From Saprospiraceae bacterium (lineage in GTDB: Bacteria > Bacteroidota > Bacteroidia > Chitinophagales > Saprospiraceae): a DNA stretch of 58,020 nucleotides. Below the pieces are notes generated by a model. It had not been told where the DNA came from. It did not search any database and saw nothing but the letters and a program-made list of their open reading frames with translations. Both the position numbers and the translations under genes were made by a program. The stretch is from positions 1-58,020 of the forward strand of contig JAHDEC010000026.1 in the NCBI GenBank assembly GCA_020629035.1. The letters are read 5' to 3'. Position 1 is the first letter of the stretch. Each line of letters opens with the position of its first letter. Shown in pieces: positions 36,142 through 45,346 of this stretch.

Positions 36142-36906
36142 CTATTTTGAAAATTTGCTTATGGTGTAGTCTAGCAGTTCACTGTTTCCTGGACTCCCAT
36201 GACCAGGGATGACTACTTCCACATTTGGAAAACCTTGCTTTACTCGCTGAACTGTATTCGCCCATTCGTCGACATTAGCGTCTTTAAGGTTGCCTTTTCC
36301 AGATCCCAAGGATTTAATTAAGCATCCACCAAATAACACCTGCTCCTCCGGTAAATAGGCAATAATGTTATCCTTTGTATGACCTTCTCCAAAAAATTGA
36401 AGTAAAACATGCTCAGTCCCTAGGTTAAAGATGCTTGAGTCTATTAGGCTATGTTGTGGGATTTGCACATTATCATCAGTGGCTAATGCTATGGTTTTTG
36501 TATGGGCAAATGATGGTATCCCTTCTTCATGAAAAGCAGCTAGACCTCCTAAACAATCTACGTGGAAATGAGTAGGAATCACTGCTTTAATTGCAGCTTT
36601 TTGGGACTTCCTTATCCAAGCTATTAATTGATTAGATGCTACATCATCGATGGGTGTATCAATAACTAAAACTGAGTCACCTACTTGGTAAATAAGGCCA
36701 TTGCAGGGGACCTTAGAAAATTGTTTACTATTCAAATAGGAGGTGTGTAAGTAGGTGCTTTTAGCAATGGTTTTTATGCTCAGTTCCTCGCTCTCGTAGA
36801 CCGTCTCTTTACTTGCGCTATTTGGTGCTTTTTGATGGCTTGATTGGCAAGCAATAGTGAGAGAGATGCTAAGTAGTAAGACGATCCATTGGTGATATGG
36901 AAGCAT
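36142..36906 (-). CDS. Subclass B1 metallo-beta-lactamase, predicted lipoprotein
   Basis: The 254-residue protein has a lipoprotein-type signal (SLTIAC, Cys20) and the full set of B1 zinc ligands: His113-x-His115-x-Asp117 (THFHVDCLGG), His176 (GEGHTKDN), Cys195 (FGGCLIKS) and His236 (PGHGSPG). Lys198, three residues after the Cys, is the substrate-binding Lys of B1 enzymes. In place of general hydrolase sequences such as the glyoxalase II type, the GGCLIK motif is specific for B1 beta-lactamases. Hydrolysis of penicillins and carbapenems is therefore likely but not proven. Nothing around it suggests a mobile element, so it looks like a chromosomal, intrinsic gene. The following T9SS gene is 107 bp downstream. 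Confidence 0.9.
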   Translation of the reverse strand: MLPYHQWIVLLLSISLTIACQSSHQKAPNSASKETVYESEELSIKTIAKSTYLHTSYLNSKQFSKVPCNGLIYQVGDSVLVIDTPIDDVASNQLIAWIRKSQKAAIKAVIPTHFHVDCLGGLAAFHEEGIPSFAHTKTIALATDDNVQIPQHSLIDSSIFNLGTEHVLLQFFGEGHTKDNIIAYLPEEQVLFGGCLIKSLGSGKGNLKDANVDEWANTVQRVKQGFPNVEVVIPGHGSPGNSELLDYTISKFSK

Positions 36907-37005
36907 AAAATTTGTAGTTTTAAAAGTAGAAGCTAAGCAATTCCGCTTAGCTTCCCAATATTACTAATCTTCTGATAATTGTGTTTGAAAACAGCTAGTA
37001 TTTTG

Positions 37006-37905
37006 CTAGCTATTTTTAAATAAGTTGATGGTCTTACCTTCATCTTCTTCCTTTATTTCTAGCAACAGTTGTTTATGTCCTAGCAAACCTACTTTATATA
37101 GTTTGGTGCCGATGCTCCAATTCTCTTTTTTCGAAGACATAGGGAACCATGATAGCCCATAGCTAAAATATTTTCCACTCGGTTTAGGTCCTTTTACATA
37201 AGCACGAACATGCTGAAAGCTGTTGTTTTTTAGTTGGATTTTAATGAATCGTGTGTCGATTTTTTTACGAGAATTCTCAACTATTTCTTGAGAAGAATTT
37301 AGATCTTTTACACTTGGTGTAGTTTTATTTATTTGTTGCAATGTTGCTCGATCATCTAAGTCAGTTCTTCCCAGCTTTTTGGCATTAAGGATAACAAGCC
37401 CATCACCTGTAATGGATACATTGGCTAGGTCTACCATTAAATGGCCAGCATCGATATCTGATTTTTTATTGACAATATCTAAGGTCTCTAACTGACCATA
37501 AGCAGAGACTTTACCGATTGTCGATATAATGCTTAAAGCCTTTTGTTCAATGTCGTAGATATTTACCACAGACCATGAATCATTATTAAGTAACTCCAAG
37601 TCATCCGTATAAATGTCGATAATGCAGGGACGATTAAATGAAATCCACTTAGATTGATCAATACTTAACTTTCCTTCATCGTTTTGCAAGTTTATATAGT
37701 CAATGATATTTTCTTCGGATTGTATGACCACTTTAGTTTCAGATGAATTCGCATAAATATTAAAACTTACATTAAGGTTTATGTCGATACTTTCAATAGT
37801 GCTAAAACTGATTTCTTTAGTAGCTTCTTTTTTATTTCCATTAAGCTGAGCATTGATCGATTGACTAAAAAGGAAACATAAAATACATAGGATTTTAGTA
37901 TTCAT
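37006..37905 (-). CDS. GIN-domain (DUF2807) secreted protein
   Basis: I place the start at the ATG 37903-37905, because MNTKILCILCFLFSQSINAQ is a clean signal peptide; the longer frame to 37968 adds only a polar stretch. The 299-residue product matches the putative auto-transporter adhesin head GIN domain. This shows in FSTIESIDINLNVSFNIYAN, ENIIDYINLQNDEGKLSI, and then repeated short strands (LSIISTIGKVSAYG, VSITGDGLVILNAKKLGRTDL) of a beta-helix. The last 80 residues form a separate domain of unknown type. Such proteins are common in Bacteroidota envelopes and without a firm function. It lies directly downstream of the membrane AraC regulator gene on the same strand. Confidence 0.78.
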   Translation of the reverse strand: MNTKILCILCFLFSQSINAQLNGNKKEATKEISFSTIESIDINLNVSFNIYANSSETKVVIQSEENIIDYINLQNDEGKLSIDQSKWISFNRPCIIDIYTDDLELLNNDSWSVVNIYDIEQKALSIISTIGKVSAYGQLETLDIVNKKSDIDAGHLMVDLANVSITGDGLVILNAKKLGRTDLDDRATLQQINKTTPSVKDLNSSQEIVENSRKKIDTRFIKIQLKNNSFQHVRAYVKGPKPSGKYFSYGLSWFPMSSKKENWSIGTKLYKVGLLGHKQLLLEIKEEDEGKTINLFKNS

Positions 37906-38029
37906 AATCTTGTTTTTAATTAAATAATAGTTCGAAGATGAATCAATTCCTGTAGACAAACGACTCACAAAAAAAAGAGTCGTCTCATATGGTAATTTGA
38001 GTCCTTAAACCCTGATATTTATCGGGTTT

Positions 38030-39193
38030 CTAGCTTGCTGAGAGATGGGCTAAAAAATCACTTGGAGAGCTGCCGTGCCACTTTTTAAAGTTTCGATTAA
38101 AGCTTGCTTTACTATTAAATCCACAATCATACGCAATGGTTAACAGTGTATAATCCTTGGCCTTTCCTTCCTTAATTTGTTCCTTTACTTCGTTGACTCG
38201 ATATTGGTTAACAAAGTCATTAAAGTTGGTCGATTCGTTTTTATTCAGGATTGAGCTTAGTTGATGCGCTTGTATATTTAGTTCCTTACTAAGTCCGGCT
38301 AAAGTCAGGTTGGGATTAAGGTACCATTTGTTTGTTAACATCTGGGTTTTGATCTCCTCCATATTTATAGGGTAGCTATCGTCAGCTGTAGATGATGAGA
38401 TTTGTAAAGAACCTGCCGCTTCTTGTTCGCTCAGAAGCCTTTGGATGTCGCTAAAATATCCTTGCCATCCAAGATATATCATCGTTAAGGCCGCAGCTAG
38501 ATGACCCCACCAGAAATCTCTATAACTGAGTGAAAAAACTGAACTATCTAGTTCTTTAAATACATTAATCATTAGAAAGAGTAATGCAAAAACCAATATG
38601 AAATTTCGGAGCCACTTAAGTTCTCGTTTGTGACTACTGGCAAATAAATCATGTAAGTTTTTGCGATATTTTAGATAAACTTGGAAAGAGATAAGTAAAT
38701 AAAAACCAAGACTAAAAATCGAAATGTTATACAAGATTTCATCCAGAAACTTCATATGCAATTGTTCGAATAGCCAGCCGTTTTGTACATTCTCAAATCC
38801 CGTCTGATTGGCATCAACTATCAACATGATAATTCGATAAAGGAGGACTAAAATCATTGGGACAAAATGCCAAATATCTTTAGTTTTAAACCGAAATTTT
38901 GCTTGGCTGACGCTCTTGACATAAAAATAGATTAAGGGACCAAGAAGAAAGAAAGTATCGATCAGAAAGTAATTAATTTTTGTCTCAGGATAGGTGTCAT
39001 ACCATCCCATAAAACCAATGGTATAGGTAATACGATCATAAGTATGGATAAGCAAAATACTACCTATTAAGAGATCGGATAGGTTTCTCAATTTATTGTA
39101 TCTAATCAAAAATAAGCCGCTAAATACTAGGCCCCAAACAAAAAGTATAGCTAGGGGTGTACTGTAGATATTGAAGTTTGGAAATACATACAT
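38030..39193 (-). CDS. Membrane-bound AraC-family transcriptional regulator
   Basis: The 387-residue protein has about seven hydrophobic segments in the first 245 residues (such as LAILFVWGLVFSGLFLI and FILVFALLFLMINVF) and an AraC-type helix-turn-helix domain at about 285-385 (LTLAGLSKELNIQAHQLSSI and TLLTIAYDCGFNSKASFNRNFKKWHGSSPSDF). This fusion of a membrane sensor region to an AraC DNA-binding domain is frequent in Bacteroidota. The signal it senses is unknown. The GIN-domain gene lies about 120 bp downstream on the same strand and could be a target. Confidence 0.88.
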   Translation of the reverse strand: MYVFPNFNIYSTPLAILFVWGLVFSGLFLIRYNKLRNLSDLLIGSILLIHTYDRITYTIGFMGWYDTYPETKINYFLIDTFFLLGPLIYFYVKSVSQAKFRFKTKDIWHFVPMILVLLYRIIMLIVDANQTGFENVQNGWLFEQLHMKFLDEILYNISIFSLGFYLLISFQVYLKYRKNLHDLFASSHKRELKWLRNFILVFALLFLMINVFKELDSSVFSLSYRDFWWGHLAAALTMIYLGWQGYFSDIQRLLSEQEAAGSLQISSSTADDSYPINMEEIKTQMLTNKWYLNPNLTLAGLSKELNIQAHQLSSILNKNESTNFNDFVNQYRVNEVKEQIKEGKAKDYTLLTIAYDCGFNSKASFNRNFKKWHGSSPSDFLAHLSAS

Positions 39194-39307
39194 AATGCCT
39201 GATAATAAAAATACAAACTACGAGTTTAATAACTATTTCATGAGCAGGACTAATATATTTTTTCTTCAAATAAAATCAATTATGTACTTTACCACCAAAT
39301 AGAAAAC

Positions 39308-40219
39308 ATGGATATTTTCAAGGGAAATAGACGATTAGAGGAGCATACTATTCACGCTGTAGACTGGGCTTGTTATCTAAGGCATAATTCAGATGGACCA
39401 ATTTCGCCTTTTATGTTTGTGTATCATAACAACGAAAAACGGATTAATGTATTAATGACTGACCAAAATCCTTTTGAATATGCAGAAGAGTTACTGGCAA
39501 AGTCAGAGAAACCTTACCATCAAGTGATCATTGGTTGTGAGGGATTTTTAGGCAGCAATGAAGAAGATAAACATGATGCTATCATTGTCCAAGGTTTTGA
39601 CATCGCCCAGGAAGAAGGTGTCTCTTTAGGTCAAATGATTAAACCAAAGGAAAAATTTGGAAGATTTAGCAAACTCGGAAAAGTAAATTTCCTAGGAAAT
39701 CCTCCTAGCATATTAAACAAGTCTGATCCATCTACAGCAAATTTTTCGATAGAAGAAGCTGGTTTTACGGCTATGAAATTGACCTTCGATGGTTTAAATC
39801 AATACATGGTTTTCATCACTCATGAGAACCCATCTGTAGTTGGAAATCATATGAGAAGATTGCTACGATCTAAGTTGAACAGTGAAGAATCAGACCAGTT
39901 AAATGGCCGCTTTGAATTTAGTGTGCCACCAGAAACTATTCAAGACAAAAGTTTTTTCACCTACATTGCCCAATCAGTTATAGAAGAGGAAAAAGCAGCA
40001 GATTATGCTCAAAATTGGATGGATCAAAACCGAAGATCCATAGAAATCAATGTGTCCCTAGGTGATGAAATGATTATTCAAGCTTTTGAAAAAGAAACTA
40101 ATACGAAAGAAAAACAAAGGTCTCCAAATAATGACGTAGAATCTACTAAAGAACACCTAGAAGCCAGCACTGAAGAGAACGCAGCTAATAAGAAAAAACC
40201 TTGGTGGAAAATTTGGTAA
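39308..40219 (+). CDS. Protein of unknown function with charged tail
   Basis: I do not recognise this 303-residue protein. It has no signal peptide. The first 230 residues look globular with mixed strands and helices (INVLMTDQNPFEYAEELL, YHQVIIGCEGFLGSNEEDK, FTAMKLTFDGLNQYMVFI). Residues from about 260 are a Lys/Glu/Asn-rich low-complexity linker that ends in a Trp-rich basic tip, KKKPWWKIW, which might bind membranes or a partner protein. The gene starts at an ATG 114 bp from the divergent AraC gene, with ACTTTACC-like AT-rich DNA upstream, and is convergent with the FG-GAP gene. Confidence 0.75.
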   Translation: MDIFKGNRRLEEHTIHAVDWACYLRHNSDGPISPFMFVYHNNEKRINVLMTDQNPFEYAEELLAKSEKPYHQVIIGCEGFLGSNEEDKHDAIIVQGFDIAQEEGVSLGQMIKPKEKFGRFSKLGKVNFLGNPPSILNKSDPSTANFSIEEAGFTAMKLTFDGLNQYMVFITHENPSVVGNHMRRLLRSKLNSEESDQLNGRFEFSVPPETIQDKSFFTYIAQSVIEEEKAADYAQNWMDQNRRSIEINVSLGDEMIIQAFEKETNTKEKQRSPNNDVESTKEHLEASTEENAANKKKPWWKIW

Positions 40220-40237
40220 TAAGCTCTAAATAGATAC

Positions 40238-42103
40238 CTACTTCTTAACTATTTGACGTCTAATAGTCAAGCCATCATCCATTAGAAAATCAACAAAATA
40301 CATACCTGGCAATCCTTGAAAGTTTAAGCTTTGATTAGTATAATCATGGTCGTCTATCCTTTTTCCCAAAGCATTGTAAATCGTGTAAGACTTGATTACT
40401 TCTAAGATCTGTTGATCGGCAGCAATGTTTACTATTCCGTTTGTAGGATTAGGATAGAGCTTTAAGTTAAAGTCTAAATTCGCTTTATCCACATTTGAAG
40501 GGAAATCTTCACCTTCAACGATTAGGATGCGTTGGTTTGCAGGTACATTGAAAAGCTTTTGTTGAGGCATTGAACTTGGCCAATCTATCGAGATACTATC
40601 CACTTTATCAAAATCTCCAAGCCCAAAATGCAGGGTAGAACTATGTTGAGAGCAGTGACTAGAACCTCCATATAATTCTTGTACAAGTACCATATCATTA
40701 CAATACAACTTAACTTTTGCACCAAAGGCATTTGTATTAGAAACTACTCCTTGAAGATCAACTTGTAGCCAATGGTTTTCATTTTCAAGATTGTTTCTGT
40801 ACAACTGACTTATAATAGTTGTGTCAGAATTAGGCACTCTAAAACTGAGGGTCATAAAATCGACATCTCCATCATTATCAAAATCACTATGTGCCATACC
40901 ACGATTAATATTCAAATCATCAATTCCTGATAAATCAGGTTCGATTGACTCAAAATATCCATTTCCGAGATTAATGTAAAATCGATCATTATTTTGATTG
41001 GCTGCTGTGATAAAATCTAAGGATGGAACAAATCCATTAGAAACATACAAATCGGCATCTAGATCATTATCAAAATCTGTAAAAGTAGTGCCCCATGACA
41101 CTGAATAGAGACTATCACTTGCAAACATATCATCAACTCCTCTTTCCTCTGCTTCATTGACAAATACAGTTCCTTCATTTATTAAAAGTTCATTAGCTCC
41201 AAAATTGGAAAAGTAATAGTCTAGATCGCCATCCAGGTCTACATCAGCAGCTGAAATTCCCATACCATACATGGCACTATTCGCATTGAAAGTTGCTCCT
41301 TCTTCCGAAAAATTATCTTCAGCTAAGTTGTTTTGATATAATTTATTGGGTTCGATAAATGCTCCAAAATCATTAGCAATCAGCATGTCTGCATCCAAAT
41401 CTTGATCTATGTCTGTTGCCATTACGGCTAAAGCACAGCCAGTATCTGCAAGACCTAAGTTTTCTCCAATTTCAATAAAAGAACCATCTCCATTATTTAT
41501 ATAGAACCAGTTTCCAGTGCATGTGTGGTCATAGCCAATTGCTTCATTATCATCATTATAGATAAATTTAACCTCCTCTACATAATTTAAAACATAGATA
41601 TCTATAAAGCCATCCTTGTTATAATCAAGGAAGCTTGCGCCAAGACTCATAGCCTTATCATCGCTATTCCAAACATTACTAAACTGAAGGTTTCCGTCGT
41701 TAATGAGTAATAAATTAGGAGCATCGGCACCTGTCTTATCATCAGTCGTACAAATAAAAAGATCTTGATCTCCATCTCGATCAACATCAGCAAAATTTAC
41801 ACTGTTAGAATAGACTTCTTCTGTTAATGTGCTAATGCCACTTTGATCACTTATATTTTCAAAATTCCCCGATCCATCATTTAGATATAATTGATCAGCA
41901 AGCTTACCTGATACCAGATATATATCATCATATCCGTCGCCGTTAATATCTACAAATGCAATTCCTCCTCCCATGAAATTTTCGTGCTTCATGTAATGGT
42001 TTAGGCCTTGGCTTTCTTGGACTGGTGTAAAGAGCTCGGTTTGGCCAAAACATGTTTGACTAAATACAAAGAGACACAAAGAACAAAGTAAATAATTAGG
42101 CAT
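40238..42103 (-). CDS. T9SS FG-GAP/VCBS repeat protein with ASPIC/UnbV domain
   Basis: The 621-residue protein has a signal peptide (LLCSLCLFVFSQTCFGQ). Six or more FG-GAP/VCBS-type repeats follow with calcium-binding-like loops (DINGDGYDD, DVDRDGDQD, DYNKDGFID, DVDLDGDLD, DFDNDLDAD, DFDNDGDVD), giving an integrin-like propeller. An ASPIC/UnbV domain (about 440-530, NAFGAKVKL, GSSHCSQHS, LHFGLG) is next, as in CRTAC1-type proteins. The last 80 residues (YPNPTNGIVNI to RRQIVKK) are a T9SS type A sorting domain. It is a surface or secreted protein with probable calcium-dependent structure; its ligand is unknown. Confidence 0.88.
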   Translation of the reverse strand: MPNYLLCSLCLFVFSQTCFGQTELFTPVQESQGLNHYMKHENFMGGGIAFVDINGDGYDDIYLVSGKLADQLYLNDGSGNFENISDQSGISTLTEEVYSNSVNFADVDRDGDQDLFICTTDDKTGADAPNLLLINDGNLQFSNVWNSDDKAMSLGASFLDYNKDGFIDIYVLNYVEEVKFIYNDDNEAIGYDHTCTGNWFYINNGDGSFIEIGENLGLADTGCALAVMATDIDQDLDADMLIANDFGAFIEPNKLYQNNLAEDNFSEEGATFNANSAMYGMGISAADVDLDGDLDYYFSNFGANELLINEGTVFVNEAEERGVDDMFASDSLYSVSWGTTFTDFDNDLDADLYVSNGFVPSLDFITAANQNNDRFYINLGNGYFESIEPDLSGIDDLNINRGMAHSDFDNDGDVDFMTLSFRVPNSDTTIISQLYRNNLENENHWLQVDLQGVVSNTNAFGAKVKLYCNDMVLVQELYGGSSHCSQHSSTLHFGLGDFDKVDSISIDWPSSMPQQKLFNVPANQRILIVEGEDFPSNVDKANLDFNLKLYPNPTNGIVNIAADQQILEVIKSYTIYNALGKRIDDHDYTNQSLNFQGLPGMYFVDFLMDDGLTIRRQIVKK

Positions 42104-42194
42104 TGATCAAAATTGTAAGTACAATTTAGTTAATTCTTGTCTATTAAAGCAGGCATCATCAGCGAAGGTGTTTTAATGGACAATTTTTTACGTA

Positions 42195-42989
42195 CTAAAA
42201 AGATCTTTCTACCGATAAATATTTAACAAGCGAATGACCTTCAGTGGTCCACATTCCAGTGAATCCTTGTGGGAGGACAAAGAAATCCCCCGTGTGAAAT
42301 ACGCTCTTGTTCCCAGATTTATCATGGACAGTGATTTGACCTGATAAAACGTGTATAAATTTTTCTTTCCCAGGCTCTTCCAGCTTCTTTTGTTGTTCTA
42401 TTTCGACATGCAGAAAACAAGCCAACTCAGCACCGCTAGCCAAAGCTTTTTGCCCAGGTCCTGATTCATTAAGTAATCCAAAGCCGCTGATCATTTCTTT
42501 GCTAATAAGTTCGTGCATTTGGTCTTGAACTACTCGGCTGGAATCGGCCCTTTTGGTACTTATAATAGATAGTTCGTAGTGCAGTTTGTCATCTGCAAGA
42601 ATTTCCCAAAAGCCATTAAAGCCTCGATGGGCAAAAAAGAAGTCCCTCGAATGAAAGGTCTGAGGTTCTCCTGTGGTGGGGCTTACTTTAGCATCTCCAT
42701 GAAACATATAGACAAACTCATCAAAAGGGTAATTTTTACAAGTGTTTACCCACGACTGAGTCGAAACGACATAAACACTAATGTCTTTTCCATGAAACAA
42801 ATTTTTCTGATAGAATTCCTTTTCGGGTTCATCCTTAAGATCAATTTTCTTTAAACCGATACCTGAAAGAACAGCTTTATCAAGTAGGATAGGCTTGATT
42901 ACCTCTAGGGTGTCGTTTTGTGCATAGACCAACATTGGACCACCAAATAATAGACAAAGAAGGAATAAATAATTTCGGATAATTATCAT
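42195..42989 (-). CDS. Secreted bicupin protein
   Basis: The 264-residue protein has a signal peptide (LFLLCLLFGGPMLVYAQ) and two cupin domains of the Cupin_3 (EutQ/ureidoglycine-like) type. The first has YPFDEFVYMFHGDAKVS and FFFAHRGFNGFW. The second has KEKFIHVLSGQITVHD and FFVLPQGFTGMWTT. The His/Glu metal ligands are partly replaced in both, so catalysis is doubtful and a binding role is possible. It is transcribed leftward, divergent from the BtuB-like receptor gene by 126 bp. Confidence 0.8.
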   Translation of the reverse strand: MIIIRNYLFLLCLLFGGPMLVYAQNDTLEVIKPILLDKAVLSGIGLKKIDLKDEPEKEFYQKNLFHGKDISVYVVSTQSWVNTCKNYPFDEFVYMFHGDAKVSPTTGEPQTFHSRDFFFAHRGFNGFWEILADDKLHYELSIISTKRADSSRVVQDQMHELISKEMISGFGLLNESGPGQKALASGAELACFLHVEIEQQKKLEEPGKEKFIHVLSGQITVHDKSGNKSVFHTGDFFVLPQGFTGMWTTEGHSLVKYLSVERSF

Positions 42990-43090
42990 ACTTAAGTTGT
43001 TTAAATGAGGAATTGTAAGCTGTTTAGATTTTTTTTGAATGTAGTAAATTTCCGAGGTAACACCAATTATTTCGATTAACGAAGCTTGAT

Positions 43091-43098
43091 TATATTTG
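43091..43098 (+). promoter_or_regulatory. Bacteroidota -7 promoter box for the BtuB-like receptor
   Basis: TATATTTG fits the Bacteroidota TAnnTTTG -7 consensus exactly and lies 18 bp upstream of the GTG start at 43116, giving a very short leader. No strong -33 TTTG was found at the expected distance, so this remains a moderate call. Confidence 0.45.
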
Positions 43099-43115
43099 CG
43101 GCTTAAATTGGAAAC

Positions 43116-45065
43116 GTGAGAAATCGAACTATACTTATTTGCTTTTTATTTATGATCAGTTCAATGCTAAGTGCTCAGCAAACCACGGCTATTGATACTA
43201 TCCAAGTATCTAGCACTAGGATTCCATTAAAACTTAATGAGACAGGTAGAAGTATCGAAGTGTTAAGCGCGGCTGATATTGCAAAGACGAATGCCCAATC
43301 TTTAGACGAAGTGCTCCAAACTGTACCAGGCATAGAAATACAATCTAGAGGTGGATTTGGTACACAAGGAGATATCTTGATGCGAGGAAGCACCTTTACA
43401 CAGGTGCTAGTTTTGATCGATGGGATGCGAATAAATGATCCACTAACTGGTCATTTTAATAGTTATATACCAGTAACATTAGCCCAGATTCATAGTATAG
43501 AAATACTACGAGGCGCAGCTTCTGCAGCTTTTGGTGCAGATGCAGTCGGTGGAGTTATTAATATCAGGACGCACACCTTTGTAAACCAATCAAAGGCTAA
43601 TCACTCAAAAGGAGATCTTGCCTATGGTGAACATAATTTAGTGGTTGCTAATCAAGGTTTTGCTTGGTATAAGGGAGATCTAAAGCTGGGTATAGGCTTA
43701 TCAGGTCGTCAATCGAGTGGGGAAGAGGTAGCCGCAAAAATGATAGATACGACGACAACTTTAGAGGCTTACAATACCTATTTTGATATTCAGACGATTA
43801 GTGCGTCCAGTGCTTATCGGATAAACGAACGAAGTAGGATTAAAGCTTTTGCATCGTTTGATCATCGAGATTTTGATGCCCGTTACTTTTATACAACTAG
43901 CAGCTTTGATAAATCTACAGAGATTGTCGACAACTCGTTTTATCGATTGCAATTTGAAAATATTGGAGATAAAAGTATATCTGATATAAATGTGTCCTTT
44001 AAACAAAGTGAAGACGAATTTATCTTCAGTCCAGATTTTCCTTCCACAAACACGCACACTGCAAGACTGCTGAATATGACCGCTAACCATTTATACTACT
44101 TAAATCAGGCTTGGACAATAAAAGGAGGATTGCAAGCCGATAAACGATCGATTCAGAGTAATGATCGAGGAGATCATGAGGATTGGCATTTTGGAGGATA
44201 TGGGATGGGAGTGTTTAAAAAGCGGGCATTAGCAGCTACCCTGAGTTTGCGAGGAGATTATGATCAGAATTACGGATTTCAACTATCACCCGGATTAAAT
44301 GTTGCCTATACTTTTAATAAGCTAGTGCTTCGGGGTTCTACTGGAAAAAGTATTCGTGCAGCTGATTATACAGAGCGTTATGTATCCAATAACTTAATGA
44401 ATCTTACCCCTGGAAGAAGCCTTGGGAATCCTGAATTGTTAGCGGAATCTAGTTGGTCTACTGAAGTAGGAGCTGACTTAAACCTGAATCAACATTGGAC
44501 TATACACACCAGCTTATTTAATCGATTATCGAGTCAGTTAATCGACTTTGTCTCCACCAATGAAAGTGAAATAGGTTCTGTTAGCGAAACAGGTAGCTTG
44601 CAGGATGGAGCTGATTATTTCTTTGCTAAAAACGTGAGTAGTGTACAGACAAATGGTCTAGAACTTTCAATCAACTACAAGCAGTCAATAGGCGATAATG
44701 CTTCGGTTCAATGCCGTGCTGGCTATACATACTTGGATACTAGCAATGAAGACGATGTCATTTCAGTATATATAAGTAGCCATGCAAAACATCTATTAAC
44801 TGGACAACTAAATATCCAATGGCAAAGACTAAGCTTAGGGCTAAATAGTTTGTACAAAGAGCGAAATCCAGCCATTGTTGTTGGCATTGATGAGCATTTA
44901 AATGCAAGTTATTGGTTGTTTAACACAAGACTAGGTTTTGATGTCACAGAGCGAACAGGTGTGCATTTTGAACTAAGAAATCTGGCAGATGTGGAGTATC
45001 AAAATATACTAGGCGCAAAGATGCCGGGTAGATGGTTTTTGGGTGGTTTGCATTGGTCTTTTTAA
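43116..45065 (+). CDS. BtuB-like TonB-dependent receptor
   Basis: This 649-residue outer membrane receptor has a signal peptide (LICFLFMISSMLSAQ), a plug (LDEVLQTVPGIEIQSRGG, ILMRGSTFTQVLVLIDGMRI, AASAAFGADAVGGVINI) and a barrel ending in Trp-Ser-Phe. The compact size and the lack of a carboxypeptidase-like N-terminal domain resemble BtuB/siderophore-type receptors; the substrate (cobalamin, a siderophore or a metal) cannot be told from sequence. The start is GTG at 43116, just before the basic residues of the signal peptide. No DUF4249 partner is beside it. A hairpin repeat begins 44 bp after its stop. Confidence 0.9.
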   Translation: MRNRTILICFLFMISSMLSAQQTTAIDTIQVSSTRIPLKLNETGRSIEVLSAADIAKTNAQSLDEVLQTVPGIEIQSRGGFGTQGDILMRGSTFTQVLVLIDGMRINDPLTGHFNSYIPVTLAQIHSIEILRGAASAAFGADAVGGVINIRTHTFVNQSKANHSKGDLAYGEHNLVVANQGFAWYKGDLKLGIGLSGRQSSGEEVAAKMIDTTTTLEAYNTYFDIQTISASSAYRINERSRIKAFASFDHRDFDARYFYTTSSFDKSTEIVDNSFYRLQFENIGDKSISDINVSFKQSEDEFIFSPDFPSTNTHTARLLNMTANHLYYLNQAWTIKGGLQADKRSIQSNDRGDHEDWHFGGYGMGVFKKRALAATLSLRGDYDQNYGFQLSPGLNVAYTFNKLVLRGSTGKSIRAADYTERYVSNNLMNLTPGRSLGNPELLAESSWSTEVGADLNLNQHWTIHTSLFNRLSSQLIDFVSTNESEIGSVSETGSLQDGADYFFAKNVSSVQTNGLELSINYKQSIGDNASVQCRAGYTYLDTSNEDDVISVYISSHAKHLLTGQLNIQWQRLSLGLNSLYKERNPAIVVGIDEHLNASYWLFNTRLGFDVTERTGVHFELRNLADVEYQNILGAKMPGRWFLGGLHWSF

Positions 45066-45112
45066 ATGTTTGGAGCCTAATTTCAATCCCATTAAGTTAA
45101 ATAGACTTGTTC

Positions 45113-45168
45113 TTCTCAGCTTGCCGCTGAGCATTCTAATTAATATGGTCTCAGCTGGAAGCTGAGAA
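45113..45168. repeat. Hairpin repeat element, copy 1
   Basis: Arms TTCTCAGCTT (45113-45122) and AAGCTGAGAA (45159-45168) pair perfectly. Inner segments GCTGAG and CTCAGC extend the stem past small bulges around a loop of about 18 bases. Copies 2 and 3 have C to T changes in both inner arms that keep the stem as G-U pairs. No T-tract follows. It resembles a REP-type palindromic element and lies just after the BtuB-like receptor gene. Confidence 0.8.
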
Positions 45169-45175
45169 TAGCTGA

Positions 45176-45346
45176 AGGATTCTTCGTCTGTACAACTATG
45201 TGGGTTTCTTAATCAATAAGGTTGAGACCAGCCATTCCTTTTTCCAATATAATGTTAGCAATTTCCATTCAGGAATTTATATCTTAGAAATAACAGATTT
45301 AGGAACTTCCGAGAAATATGCTAAGAAAGTACTTATCCAAAAATAA
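45176..45346 (+). pseudogene. Remnant of a T9SS type A sorting domain, copy 1
   Basis: The frame beginning 45176 encodes about 56 residues that read as the second half of a type A sorting domain (LRLYNYVGFLIN, then NVSNFHSGIYILEI, ending in KKVLIQK and a TAA at 45344-45346). There is no start and no upstream domain, so it is the tail of a lost gene. Its last 29 bases overlap, in another frame, the start of the downstream gene: the ATG at 45318 comes from the DNA of this tail. Confidence 0.8.

Noticed and set aside
37906-37968. Longer start for the GIN-domain protein
   Set aside because: The added residues are polar and hide the signal peptide that begins at Met22.
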